NCBI GenBank assembly: GCA_013423325.1
Contig: BLJB01000127.1
Location: 248,001-312,000 of the forward strand
Reading direction: 5' to 3'
Length of the DNA: 64,000 nucleotides
Source of the DNA: Usnea hakonensis
Taxonomy: Eukaryota; Ascomycota; Lecanoromycetes; Lecanorales; Parmeliaceae
The translations under genes and the position numbers were made by a program. The notes under the pieces are model-generated. The model was not told the DNA's origin and searched no databases. It saw only the letters and a program-made list of their open reading frames with translations. Below are positions 1-11,178 of the stretch, in pieces; positions within the stretch are counted from its first letter, which is position 1; every line of letters starts with the position of its first letter.

Positions 1-802
1 GCAATTTTGCGGGAAGTCTGAGAGTGGGTGATTACCTTAGAGTTAGGTGCCGTGTACTCGTACTCGTACCACACCAAAGCACTTTACCCCTTTTCGCTAA
101 CTTTAACTTGAAGACCAGGGCAACGGTCTCTCGCCGAGCAAGCCTCCAGCGCACATCTGAGAAATTGTGCGTATTTGCTGCTTGACAAAACAAGAAAGGG
201 AAATGGGCAGTCATGGGATTGACCCTATTTCTGGGCTTATCACTTAGGATAGGAGAAGATCGGGAACATCAACCACTGGCTGGAGGATTGCAGAGGACCT
301 ATCTATGTGCTCAAGTCTTATCATGACAATCTCTGATTTAGAAGTAATAAAGTATGCCAGTATTCTATTCAGAAATAATCGGAGAACATAGCCCCAATCC
401 ATAGACTCCTCGACAGGCCCCTAGTCTGATATTCTTGAAGCTTTTTACGCAATTCAGATGGGGAGAGACTCTTATAGGTTCAGCGCCATACACTTCCGAG
501 TACGATCATAGTCGCTAAACTCATAAAGTCCATGCGAATATGTCCGAAATATTCCAGGGTCAAGGCCAGCAGACGAGGCTTGAAGAAGGGGTATGCCGTA
601 GCGAGCTTGCATCAAGATGGGGCCTCGAAGCGAGGTACGGGGGTACACGAAACCCCGCTGAGAGGGTCCCAATTTCTGGACAGTGATAAATAGATAGGCC
701 TAGATCAGCCCACTCCGCTTCCATTGGGTCAATAAGCTTTCAGCACTATTCATAATTTGTTCGGCGGGATCTCAAGACTCAGGTCACCACCTCGACAGCA
801 TA
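1..802. other. Upstream non-coding stretch
   Basis: No convincing coding region is visible here. Only short, unconserved open frames occur on either strand, none with a recognisable motif or splice pattern. The last few hundred bases are the probable promoter and 5' leader of the SDR gene that starts at 803. Confidence 0.5.
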
Positions 803-1825
803 ATGATTTCGCTCGCCGGTAAAGTGATTGCTATTACTGGCTCGGCATCGGGTATGGGCCTTGCAACAGCCAAAGCCCTCTTCGCGCGCGGCGCTTGTCT
901 CTCCCTGGCCGACCGCCAGCAAGACGCTTTGAATGAGACTCGAAAAGAAATAGAGTCTTTACCCACACCTTCTTCATCTGAGAAGCCTACCATCATAGCC
1001 ACAGTCGTCGATGTCAGCGAATCTTCTCAGGTGGACTCCTGGATCGAGAAGACAGTCTCGCATTTTGGACGCTTAGACGGCGCAGCCAATCTAGCTGGAG
1101 TGATAGGCAAGAGCTACGGTTTATACGATCTTACACAGTTGAGTGATGAGGAGTGGGATCGTATCACGCGAACAAATCTCACGGGAGTATTTTACTGTAT
1201 GAGGGCGCAGTTAAGGGTGCTAAATGACGGAGGCGCCGTAGTAAACGCCGCGAGTGTAGCAGGCTTGGTAGGGTCTCCCACAGATAGCGCTTACTGTGCG
1301 ACTAAGCATGCCGTAATTGGTTTGAGTAAAAGTGCTGCGCGTGAGTTTGGAGGCAGAGGCATCAGAGTCAACTGTGTTGCGCCGTAAGTCATCTACCTCT
1401 CGCGCTTTTGTCGATGATTGGAATGGTATCCCTCGATACCCTCATAGCTTGGATACAGGCCAACTCTTCTTATCTTGGCCTTTGCCGAATGACTCCGGGA
1501 CGGCTGACTCAAAACAGAGGTGTTATTGATACACCAATGGTGGCAGAAGCAGGAATAGACCCTGGCCAATTGGATAAGGTGCTCAAGGGGTTGCCATTGG
1601 CGAGGATTGGCCAGCCAGAGGAGGCGGCGAGTGTCTGGGCATTTCTCCTAAGTGACGAAGCTAAATACAGTAGGTCTCGTGCTCCCCCCATGAGTGGCAT
1701 AGCTGGATGTCTCGGGGAGACAAGAGACACTATCACTTGCTGCTTCAAGAGGACACCTACTGACTGGAGAATCTCCGACAGTAACCGGCTCCGTTTATAC
1801 TATTGACGGTGGGATGATAGCATAA
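803..1825 (+). CDS. Short-chain dehydrogenase/reductase (SDR), three exons
   Basis: Predicted classical SDR of 258 residues that oxidises or reduces an unidentified substrate with NAD(P)(H). Exons are 803-1383, 1518-1669 and 1782-1825. Phases match, and splicing restores the run VNCVAPGVIDTPM and the typical end ITGSVYTIDGGMIA. Seen directly: the N-terminal cofactor loop TGSASGMG, an NLAG motif, the catalytic Ser in NAASVAG, and the YCATK active-site motif (Tyr and Lys). The length is normal for the family, and the ATG at 803 directly precedes the first beta strand. The gene converges with the Zn2Cys6 regulator at 1905-3272, leaving only about 80 bases between the stop codons. The substrate cannot be inferred; secondary-metabolism and sugar or quinone reductase members look alike at this level. 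Confidence 0.88.
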
Positions 1826-1904
1826 GCCAAGATATGAAATCTGATAGGCCTTCAGCGACAGGACTACAAGATTCAAGACCATCATAGAGGTAAACGATAA
1901 TTTG

Positions 1905-3272
1905 CTAAGAGCTCCCAAGCTCATTTCCTCCTTTGATCCACTTTCCTCGTTGGTCTTGAATCTTTTCCGTAGGCCACTCAAGCCATTCGTGATGTTCCCG
2001 AGGTAGACACTGCCGTATCTGTCCCATGGTATGATCAACCCAGCCCTGAATCCACCAGTACTGTCGGACTTGCGCCAGCATGACGCACCAATGGGCAACA
2101 AGTACTAAGGGTATCGGATGTAGAGTTCCCAGCCTTTGAAGAAACTCCGGAGCCAAACGGCAGGCCCAGTACCAAATTGGCGGTATTCTTAGCTCGCCGT
2201 CTGCAACTGATTCGGCCTTGAGAAAAGATGCGCGGAGGGTACTAGCCGCGGCGGCATATTGTTCAATGTCTTCAAGCTCGTGTGTCTTATTCATTTCAGA
2301 GTTGGTAGAGCACAGCACGAGGAATCTTTCGAAATAGCGATCGGTATCGGGATCATTGAAGGAATGGTTGCTTTTCATATTGCCAGGCTGGAAGGGAAGC
2401 AATTGTGCCAAAGGTCCCTCTTCTACCCATTGCTGAATGAGCGGCACAACGTATCGAATTCCACGTATCATGCTGATGCATTGAACTGCGTCTGCAAGTG
2501 ACTCTTCAGACTCTTGGGTCCCTGAAGCCTTGCGGGATGCGAAAGCAAAGTAGATAACCAGCAGGGAAAACGAAAACAACGCATCTGCGTTATCCTGATT
2601 TGCATTTGCCACAGCCTCCTGCTGCAACTCTAGTGCTCGATCCTGATGCACAGTCGCTCGTTCCCAGTATAACCTTTGTTGCTCTGGCCGTAGATGAGCG
2701 ATATGCAGGGCTGCGACAGCCAGGATGCTATGCATGAGGAAATCATGGGATAGAGCAATCTGAGGGATTGTCAATTTCCAAACTTGATTTGACATGGTCT
2801 CCACTCCGAGAGCCTCCGATGTGACTGCTATGAAGTGATGCAGAAGTTCTAGATGGGCCATGTTGAGGGCCAAGGGTGAGGGGGGTGCCAGTGGCAATGA
2901 GTCGTCCGGCCTGAGGACATTGTTCCCGTTGGGTATGAAATCGCCGTTGTTGTATAGTACAGGCGCGAAGGTGGAGCCCTGCTCAGGCTTATCATATGGC
3001 GTAGACGCCTGCGCGGCTCTCGCGAGTTGATTCAAGCCTGTATTATTGACATATGTACACGGCGTGGTTCTCCGAGTGCAGCTTCGGCACTTAGGTTTCT
3101 CCTCGTCACACTATGCAGAGGGTGAGCAGAGACCATGTTCGGATGGGTAAGAGACAGCTACCTTGACCTTACGCGCTTTGCATTGAAGACAGCCGTTTCT
3201 GGAGTTGTGATGGTCGCGATTGCGCCTCTTGCGTACGAGTACCGAAGTCTCGTGTGACTCCATGCCTCGCAT
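1905..3272 (-). CDS. Zn2Cys6 transcription factor, UPC2-like
   Basis: Binuclear zinc-cluster regulator of about 438 residues. Exons are 3272-3162 and 3110-1905, with a 51-nt intron that splits the zinc cluster. The joined cluster has six Cys with spacing C-x2-C-x6-C-x6-C-x2-C-x6-C, starting CLQC and ending in TTPC, which is canonical for Gal4-type DNA binding. The C-terminal region, with HHFIAVTSEAL and a helix ending LAVAALHIAHLRPEQQ, resembles the Upc2/sterol-uptake-control group of fungal regulators. An in-frame stop lies upstream, so the start is the ATG at 3272 or the one at 3263; both precede the basic patch VRKRRNR. It converges on the SDR gene, but shared regulation is only a guess. 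Confidence 0.85.
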
Positions 3273-3610
3273 GTGCTGAAGATCCGAGCACAGATCCGAG
3301 AACTCACTGATAGATCAACATTCCACTGAACTTGGCTCGGCCAGAATTCGGAGTTTGCCTTCAACGCTAAGAAGACACTAATGGTAATGGCGTAATTTTC
3401 CTCGGACCTTTCGGGCATCAGCCCGAATGACTGACTCCCGAGCAAACCTTTCTACAGGCAATACTCGTACAATAAAAAAATATTCCTCAAGAGTGATGCT
3501 TCATCTTTTGTCCGTGATTTCATCCGCTGGTTGGTTTGGATCCTTTATATTCAACACTATTGCATTGTAGCGCTTGAGCCGAGTAAGCCAAGCACTCTCG
3601 AAAACCTATT
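3273..3610. other. Intergenic: promoter of the UPC2-like gene and 3' flank of the RBM5-like gene
   Basis: 338 bases with no conserved coding frame. It probably holds the promoter of the minus-strand regulator (start 3272) and the 3' UTR of the minus-strand splicing factor ending at 3611. Confidence 0.5.
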
Positions 3611-6390
3611 TCAAGCCATGCTCTCGAACCTCTCCTTCGCCTTGTCCTTGGTCCTCTCCAGGAACTCCATGTAGCCACCTTTGGTATTTCTCTCTGCCTC
3701 TTCCGACGCATCACCAATCTTTCCACCTTGAGCTCCAAGACCAACACCCTGCACGTACATTTCGGTAGCTATCGGCGCTGTCATGCCTGTCCCCTGAGCA
3801 CCAAGACCCTCTCCCGCAGACCACCCCATTTTGCCTAGCAAGGATGCGCCTTTCGAAGGCGCTGGAGTTGCCTCGTCTTTCGTCTCTTCTTCTGGCTGAG
3901 CCTTTGACTTTTTGAGCGGAAGTGAGATCTTCTTGCCAGCGCCAAAGGCCGCACGTCGTTCTTTGGCTCGGTCACGGTATTCTGAAGAGTCTTCCGATAC
4001 AGTTGTCAAAGGGACGCCTGCTTTGACCATTTTGTTCTGAGCCTTCGCTACCAGCTCTGCGTCCTTGAGGTTGTTTTGATGAAGATCGCTAACGCGCTCA
4101 TGCTGGTTCACCTCAGCTTCGGTTTTGAATTGACGGGAGCACAGATAGCAGCATTTCTTGGCTAGATTGGCAAAGGTTTGCGGAAGAGTGTCTGCTTCCT
4201 TTGCTTCATCCTTCACTTCTGATGTGCCTTTACTTTCGTGGTCATCCTCAGTGAATGCATCAGGTTTAACGCCGTGAAGCTCTGCATGGCGATTACTCCA
4301 GAATTGCAAATGCGCAGGCGCAGTCTGATACAGGTCAGTCGACACTGCTCATTGGAAAACGATTTTCGAAGTACCTTTTTCTGTTTGGCTGTAGCGCTGG
4401 CCTCTGCCTTTCTCTTCTTCACTCTAGCCTCGGCCTCGATTCCAGGCTTCAGGAGACCTTCCTTTTCAGCCGCTGCCGCTGCTTGATCGGCAGCCGATCG
4501 AATCTGACCCTCAACCACTGCAGCGCCCAATTTAGGCGAGCCAGTGCATACGACAAGTTCACTAGCCCAGGCGTCTTGATCCCAGTACGCAAGCTTTGTA
4601 GCCGTGTTCCCCAATGGACTAAAGGTAAAGCGCTGAGTCTCTTCGGACGCATTGAAGATGGGAACGAATACCCCAGCATGTATGTAATCAGCGGTGACAG
4701 GCTTCGAGGATATTGTGAACTTCTCGAATGAATTATAGCGAATCAGGGCGGATTGTGCATCCTATCATGATCTTATCAGCGGTAATCATCGTTCAGAATG
4801 TATGCACTTACCTCAATTGTAGCAAATTCAGCGAACCCGTAGCGCCAGCTCTCGTTGTTCCGCCTATCCCGAACGAGTAGTATCCTTCTTAGACTTCCCT
4901 CCTTAGCACCAAGATTTGCGTCGCCAGTAGTCGATGCGACTTTGGCACTGCTTTTCTTCGATGCCATAGCGGCAGGTGGTGACGAGCGTCGACCTGGCTT
5001 GTACAATTTGGCCACACCTTTTGCAAGGAGGTCTTCGGTTACTGTAGGCTCCAAGTTCCGGATGAGAAGAAATTGCGAGGGAGTGCCATTTGGTGAAGCA
5101 TCGCTGTCTCCGCTATTCATATATTGAGGTTTTGCTGCTGCCGCTTGGTTGAATGCAGCCATATCTATAATGATCACTATGACATCGCTTTGTCGGACGT
5201 TCTTACACGTACCGATCTGCGGTGTCTGACACCTGTGACATTTCGTACGGCCCGGGAAGTTGACAAATGTGCACTAAATGCCTTAGTGATACCACAGATT
5301 CGTCCGTTTTGAGTGTCTCACAATTTTACAGGTCCATTCTCCTTCAGCCTTCTCGCCGCGACTTCGATCATCCCTCTCACGACTGTACGCTATTCGGACT
5401 TTGGCTGCTTGATCGTCATTATCTGATGAACCATTGCCATAGAGGTAGATCATTGGGTAATTGCGCTCCACGAAAGCCTTTGAATCTCCAAGAGTCGGAA
5501 ACCTTATGAAGCCAAAGCCTCTGGACGCCTCTGAGATCACTTCAGTATGCCTTCTCAACCATGTCATTGAGGGTATTGTCGTACTAGTCTGTCGGTCTCG
5601 GATAACACGCACGTCTTCGAGGCTCTCAACAAGGTGGTACTGCTTCAACTCTTTCGATATCTGCGAGACTTGGAATATGCCACGACTTAGCCAGAGTCCG
5701 AATACAATTTTCAATCACACTTAGGCTCTTTGGTGGACATATTGGTATAACGGGCGTATGGTGGATGGGGTGGCCAACGTCTTCCTCTACCATGTCTAGC
5801 AAAAGTCCTTCTAGCATTACTTCTCTGCTTGGTAAACCTCCATAGTACGGTGATCGATCTCTTCTGTGGCTGCGGCTTCGGCTTCGGCTTCGGCTTCGAT
5901 CATGGCTTCGATCACGCTTTGGACTCCGACTGCGGCTACGACTGTCATAGGAAGGCGATCTATAGCTTTCATGGTCTCTGTCTCGATATGGCGCTCTTTC
6001 TCTTACTTGCGGTGGTGGAGACCGACTTCGTTGGTAGCCCTCATATCCTCTGTTCTCTGGTCGTGGAGCCCCAATGTCTCTTTCTTGGCGAGTGGAAGCA
6101 CCCTTGATGGCAAATTCGTCCCCACTCTGCGGCGACCTGTTCCGATCTTCCCAAAGGCAGTGTTAGCAGACGCGCAGATTGAGCGATGTAAGTGTCCGTG
6201 TTTATCGTTTACCATGCGGAGAAGATGAATATCGTTCGCGAGGCGATGGGCTCCTTCGGTATCGTTCCCTTGATCGTGACCTATAGTACTGGTCCTCATA
6301 CATTCCGCCGTTTCGATTCCCTCGATATTGAGCACCAGAGAGTCTGCGATTGTTATAGGCAGGCTCTCTGTGGTAGCGGTTGGCAGACAT
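3611..6390 (-). CDS. RBM5/RBM10-type splicing regulator (RS, RRM, RanBP2 finger, RRM, C2H2, G-patch)
   Basis: Eight exons (6390-6213, 6146-5779, 5660-5585, 5530-5322, 5273-5213, 5164-4812, 4761-4375, 4324-3611) give about 781 residues with consistent phases. Domain order: an Arg-Ser-rich N terminus (1-160); RRM1 with VMLEGL and RGFGFIRF; a RanBP2 zinc finger (about 273-293, W-T-C-x2-C-x10-C-x2-C) formed only after splicing; RRM2 with FLLIRNL and YGFAEF; a C2H2 finger (C603, C606, H619, H626); and a G-patch at about 704-749 with MGWSAGEGLGAQG. This is the order of metazoan RBM5/RBM10, which act in early spliceosome assembly and alternative splicing in the nucleus. No OCRE domain could be seen between RRM2 and the C2H2 finger. 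The RRM1 donor GTTGGC is weak, but only this choice keeps the RRM spacing. Confidence 0.9.
5875..5898. repeat. Hexamer repeat encoding Arg-Ser dipeptides
   Basis: Four perfect tandem copies of GCTTCG on the plus strand. On the coding (minus) strand they read CGAAGC and encode consecutive Arg-Ser pairs of the RS domain of the RBM5-like gene. Repeat-length variation here would change the RS domain without shifting frame. Confidence 0.85.
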
Positions 6391-7158
6391 GATGAAGATC
6401 AAAACAATACTGATTCTGGCCTAGAACCCCAAACCTTGCGTCCCGCACAGAAGCCTTAGGTATTGAGTATCCTAAGTTGAAAGAGAGCCGAAACAGGAGT
6501 GTAAGATGCAAAGCGTGTCGAATTCCAAGCAATTTGGAAGAGACCGTCGGCTAATACCCGGAGCTTTCTAAGTTAGCGCGCTTTTTCCAATGCATCTAAG
6601 GTACTTTCTTTAGGTACCCAAAAGCCACGTACCTAGCAAGGATCAATTATTCTAATCGTTGAGGAGATCTTCTTTCATCCTAGAGCACACATTTGTATTT
6701 CCATGTACACCGTATCTGTGTTCAGAGACTCTGTATCACTCCACACATCTTCAGCCCTAATCTATTCATCCTTGTGAGAGACCCTCCTCGTTTCAATCAC
6801 AAAGTACCCCCGGCTGTTCGAGGTCAGCAAGCACTGCCTACCAACTTACAATGACATCAATCTTCCAAGAATCAGGGCAATTGTCTGTTTTTGTGAGAGT
6901 GTACCCGTGTAACCTGTCTGGTGTATGGCCAACTTGAGTAATATGAAGCTTGGTCCTGGCATAGCCACATTATGACTCAGTTCAACAAGTCCCTGCAAAT
7001 ACGAGTCGCAACTTTTATAAATAGCACAGACCCCAGTGAACCAGACATCAAGCAATTTGTGACGATTATAGTATAAGACAACAGCTACCTCCTTCACAGC
7101 ATATTTACATTGAACAAAACCCACAAGAGATTCCCAACTAGCACGGTGTAGTAACGCC
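6391..7158. promoter_or_regulatory. Bidirectional promoter region between the RBM5-like and MJ1316-domain genes
   Basis: 768 bases separate the two divergent start codons (6390 minus, 7159 plus). No conserved open frame is visible. It contains a TAGGTACC element near 6611 that belongs to the dispersed GGTAC family reported below. Individual transcription factor sites were not resolved. Confidence 0.5.
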
Positions 7159-7830
7159 ATGGCTCCTACCAAGACCCCCATTGGATTGGAAGATTCAGAT
7201 TGCTCTTTAGCGGAGATGAATGCATCCGGGTCCCTCGATGATAGCGAAGACATGATCACTCTCGAACCGGCTCCGGCCGAAAAAAGCGCGCCTGCCACCG
7301 ACAGCGACTCCTCCTCTCCGCCTTCACCAGCTCGAAAACGGACAATCACTCGATCGCGAGCAAAGAAAGTCCGCAAAGCAGCACATCAGACCCAAAATTC
7401 CAAACCATCACTGCGACCTGCAAAAGACATTCTCTCCCGCATCCGGCACGACCCGGCGCTCAACGAGTCCGACTTCATGGTCGGCTACATTGACCGTCAC
7501 GCGCCCGAGATGATGGAAATGGACGTCTCGGCGTGGAAGGGAGGAGTGGCTGATGTGACCGACGAAGAGTGGATTCCGCAACATCGGATTATGTATTTCC
7601 GGAAGAGAGGGGATGAAGAGGGACGGAGGGTCTGGGATCGTGCGACAAGACTGGATCGGCTGTTCGGAAGTGGTGTGACTCCAGTACCTGCTTTGGAGGA
7701 ACTGCGGATCAATCCCGGGGTTCCAAAAGAGAAGCCAAAAGAGAAGCACGAAAAAGACGATGTCAGTGGTGTGACGCATGATCACGAAGAAAGAGAGGAT
7801 TCTCATATCATCAGTAGAATGTTTTCGTGA
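7159..7830 (+). CDS. MJ1316/DUF504-domain protein (RNA end recognition)
   Basis: Single-exon gene of 223 residues. Residues 1-70 are acidic and Ser/Pro-rich with a basic patch (ARKRTITRSRAKKVRK). Residues about 80-165 match the MJ1316/DUF504 fold: a leading helix DILSRIRHDP, then FMVGYIDRH, then the hallmark IPQHRIMYFR and VWDRATRLDRLFGS. In archaea and animals this domain occurs alone or attached to RNA ligase/phosphodiesterase-like modules and has been proposed to recognise RNA with 2',3'-cyclic phosphate ends; activity in fungi is inferred. The C-terminal tail is Lys/Glu-rich. It is divergent from the RBM5-like splicing factor. The start codon is the ATG at 7159, which follows a typical leader. 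Confidence 0.85.
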   Translation: MAPTKTPIGLEDSDCSLAEMNASGSLDDSEDMITLEPAPAEKSAPATDSDSSSPPSPARKRTITRSRAKKVRKAAHQTQNSKPSLRPAKDILSRIRHDPALNESDFMVGYIDRHAPEMMEMDVSAWKGGVADVTDEEWIPQHRIMYFRKRGDEEGRRVWDRATRLDRLFGSGVTPVPALEELRINPGVPKEKPKEKHEKDDVSGVTHDHEEREDSHIISRMFS

Positions 7831-8548
7831 GATTAGGATAACCTGAATTGATTTTGAGCAAATGTCTAGGACCTCTCATGATTTGGTAGGCATTGTTGAA
7901 AGCTGTTCGACCTGAGATTCCCCGTATCCTTCAACCACAGTAGCAAGTCGGAGTGATATTTGAATTATGGGAGACATCCAGGTCACTGCTACCCTTGAGT
8001 ATGGTACGGAGAGGTCACTAAAGGTTCAACTCATCGCCGACCCCGGCAATGCTTTTGCGACAAAACCAAAGGGTGAAGTGGTATCATATTGCTAGATCAG
8101 CTGAGGTTCCGACCCAGCTAACGATCATGTAGATCCAATTGGGTAGTGTCTGCCAACCTACTAGAACATACCTAGGTACCTACCTACCCCACAATTCACC
8201 GATATACCCATGACAGTTACCCCACCGCCCCATGAAGTCGACCACCATAGTCCCACGGAACCAATTCACCCTGGTTTCGGGACATCCAGTTTACGACTGC
8301 TCGTGAAAACATCTGATTACAAAAGCAATTAAGTACATAGGTATGTTGTAGGTAGGTGAATTCGTAAACCCCCCCCCCCCGCATCGGCGTTCTGAAAGTG
8401 GCTAAAAGCCGTTTCTCCAGGGAGCGCAGAAAAACCATCCCCTCCCTTTCCACAGGCAATTCAAACTACTTATCCCATCAAGAAACCCAGTTTCGCACAC
8501 CGTCTGCCTGAACCCTAAAGTAATGTAACAACTGGCTCAAACACAACC
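7831..8548. other. Intergenic with palindromic GGTAC element and a poly-C tract
   Basis: 718 bases with no supported gene. It contains the perfect palindrome TAGGTACCTA at 8173-8182, adjoining ACCTACC repeats, and a run of twelve C at 8369-8380. The last part is the likely promoter of the dioxygenase-like gene at 8549. Confidence 0.6.
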
Positions 8549-9851
8549 ATGTCTCCATCCGCCACCACTCCACCCCCCAACCCTCCCCTCCCCTCCTCGG
8601 CCGTCGAAAAAATAACCCTCGTCCGCCTCGCCCACGTCTACTACACCCACACCAACCTCTCGCGCGAGCAGCAATTCCTCACCGACTTCGGCTTCACCCC
8701 CATCTCGCACCTCAACGCCGGCCAAGCCGACGAAACAATCTACTACCGAGGTTACGGCACCGAGCCATTTGTCTACTGCGCCACAAAGGGGGAGAAGGAA
8801 GACGCCTTCGGCGGCGCGGCGTTTGTGGTGGAGAGCAGGAAGGATTTGGAGCTGGCGGCGCGGAGTATCCCGTCTGCGAGCGCGATATGGGAGATGAAGG
8901 ATGCGCCGGGCGGGGGGGAGTGTGTGACGGTGAGGGATCCGGTGGATGGGTTCAAGGTGCATTTGGTGCATGGGCAGGCGCAGAGGGAGATGGATGGGGA
9001 TTATCGGCAGAGGGAGTTTAATTTCGTAGGTCCCTTTTTCTGTTCATCTCCCCCGGAAAAATCAGGCGTCGATCGAGAGAGATAGGAGAGGTCGCGACTA
9101 ACCATGTCTCATCGCCCCTTCGCAGCCAACAGAAAAACATCGCTCCGCCAACAAATTCCAACGATTCCAAAAAGGTCCGCCCCCGTCCCCCCCCCCTCCT
9201 CCTCACAGACCCCCACGCCCCTCTAACCCCCACACCCCCACAGGCCCCGCCCAAGTCCACAAACTCGGCCACTTCGGCCTCGCCGTGACCCATTTCCCCA
9301 CCACCCTCCACTTCTGGACCACATACTTCAACCTCAAACCCTCCGACATCCTCTCGGACCCCAGCTCCGGCGCCGACATAACCGCCTTCCTCCACCTCGA
9401 CCGCGGCCTCGAGCTCGTGGACCACCACTGCTTTTTCTTTTTCCAGGCGCCCGCGTCCCACGTGCACCATTCGTCGTTCGAGGTGTGGGATTTCGACACG
9501 CAGGTGCTGGGGCATGACTGGTTGGTGAAGAAGGGGTATGAGAACTGTTGGGGGGTAGGGAGACATGTTTTGGGGAGTCAGATTTTTGATTATTGGTGCG
9601 TGGACCTTGGGGGGTTTCTTTGCGGTGATTTTTGGGGGAAGTGGAGGAGGAGGGCGCGGGGGCTATATGGTATCCTTCTAGACAACTCCGCTGACCGACT
9701 TCGTCCTAGGTACGATACTTCGAAATTCATCCTGGAACACTACGTCGATGGCGACCAGGTCAATTCCGAGACGCCGATTTCGAAGGATGTGGCGTCGCCG
9801 GACGGGTTATATGTTTGGGGTCCGGACTTGCCGCCAACTTTTATGAGTTGA
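8549..9851 (+). CDS. Two-domain extradiol dioxygenase-like protein (VOC/glyoxalase superfamily)
   Basis: Exons 8549-9025, 9126-9174, 9244-9595 and 9710-9851 give 339 residues with matching phases. There are two vicinal-oxygen-chelate domains, as in type I extradiol (meta-cleaving) catechol dioxygenases. The C-terminal domain keeps a plausible Fe(II) triad: His185 in KLGHFGLAV, a His at 250/251 in HHSSFEV, and Glu302 in FILEHYVDGD. The known reaction of the family is opening of a catecholic ring next to the hydroxyls; the actual substrate is unknown. Codon use in the first 900 bases is strikingly C-rich compared with the flanks. It converges with the FAH-family gene at 10193-11178, a family that includes enzymes acting downstream of meta cleavage. 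Confidence 0.85.
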
Positions 9852-10192
9852 GTGTGTCGGGGGTGTGTGCCTGTAAGGATATGTAGCTGTCTGTTCCTTC
9901 CATCTTTGGTCGTATATCGAGAAAACTTTGGAGAGATCTAGCGGTGTTTCGGGTGATGGAGTGTGGTCAGGCCCTTGGAACTAGGTATATAAGTTCCAAT
10001 ACTGATTCAGGATTTGACTGTACAGGTTTTCAATTTTGGAAAACTTTACACAGAGCCAAAAGAGGAACTTTTGAAAGCTTTAAGTTGTAGGAAGTCGTAG
10101 TCCGCGCGGCGCCATTGACTCTTCGCGCCTACCGCCCGATCCTAGCTTCCGTACCCATTACATGCCCCTGTGCAGCCCCATGCAACATACGC
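9852..10192. other. Convergent intergenic region
   Basis: 341 bases between the stop codons of the dioxygenase-like gene (plus) and the FAH-family gene (minus). Presumably it holds both 3' UTRs; no coding signal is seen. Confidence 0.5.
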
Positions 10193-11178
10193 TCACTCAT
10201 AGTAGATTTCGTTAATCAGTGTACCTGCCACCGCATCAGTCTCACTCATCCCACATCCGCACACCCACGATCAAACTTACCAATCCCCTCAATCTCAACC
10301 CTCATATCATCCCCATGATTCAAAACCACCTTCGGCTCCCTCATCGCCCCGATCCCCGGCGGCGTCCCCGTCATGATCAGCGACCCGCGCTCCAACGTGG
10401 TTCCCTGCGACAAGAAAGCGATCGTCTCCGCCACGCCGAAGATCATTTCTTTCGTATTCGAGTCCTGGACGACGGTGCCGTTGTGGATGGCTTTGATGCC
10501 GAGGTTGTGCGGGTCGGAGATGTGCGCTTGCGCGACGAGGACGGGGCCAATGGGCGCGGAGGAGTCAAAGCCTGGGCGTCGTTAGATAGCTGCGGGGGTG
10601 CACGTATGCCTGTACGCGGGGCGGGTGCGGTTTCTACCTTTTGAAAAGGACCACTGGGGGCTTCTGAATTGCTGCGTCCTCGCGCTGACGTCGTTGCCAC
10701 ACGTGTAGCCCAAGACGTAATCCAATGCTTTTTCTTTGGGAATGTCTCGCCCCGTCTTTCCGATTACAATCGTGAGTTCTGCCTCGTAATCGCTCGTGCC
10801 GTCTTGACAAAGTTTGGGCACGCTGATTTTCTGCGGAAAGGGTCCGCAGAGCGCTGCTCGTGGTTTGATGAACAAGACCGGATCGCTCGGGATGGGCATG
10901 TTGGCTTCCTTTGCATGGTCCCGATAGTTGAGGCCGAGGCAACGGATGATGGGAGTCTCTTCGACAGAGATGGGCGAAAGAAGCTGGCTTACGGTCATTG
11001 TCCTCTCGGTGACGGTGCCGTCGAAAACGGAGCCTGTAATAATATTTGCTACAATCTTTTTCCTTTCCACAGATGCAATTCCAAGGTCAGGGTAGATCTT
11101 GGGGTCTATTTGACCCAAGTGGATCTTGCCATCTTCATGGGCTACGAAGCGAATGAGATGAGTCCAACTTGATGGCAT
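10193..11178 (-). CDS. Fumarylacetoacetate hydrolase (FAH) family protein
   Basis: Exons 11178-10638, 10571-10281 and 10224-10193 give 287 residues, a normal length for FAHD1/HpcE-type members. Seen: the fold signature CLGLNYRDHAKEANMP, the metal-site segment DYEAELTIVIGK, GYTCGNDVSAR, QWSFSKGFDSSAPIGP (restored across the first intron), and MTGTPPGIG. The last exon is only 32 nt and adds the conserved end TLINEIYYE. The family includes acylpyruvases, oxaloacetate decarboxylases and 2-hydroxymuconate-type isomerases or decarboxylases, all Mg2+/Mn2+ dependent. The convergent neighbour is an extradiol dioxygenase-like protein, so a role on ring-fission products is plausible but not shown. The start is the ATG at 11178. 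Confidence 0.9.

Noticed and set aside
3158..3445. 95-codon minus-strand frame covering the first exon of the UPC2-like gene
   Set aside because: It is in a different frame from the one giving the CLQCKARKVK half of the zinc cluster, so it is not the real N terminus.
9018..9566. 182-codon minus-strand frame across the dioxygenase exons
   Set aside because: Antisense of a C-rich gene, with Gly/Val-rich nonsense. The plus strand has the metal-ligand motifs and correct splicing.
10115..10644. Plus-strand frames over the FAH-family exons
   Set aside because: Arg/His-rich antisense shadows. The minus strand carries the full FAH motif set.
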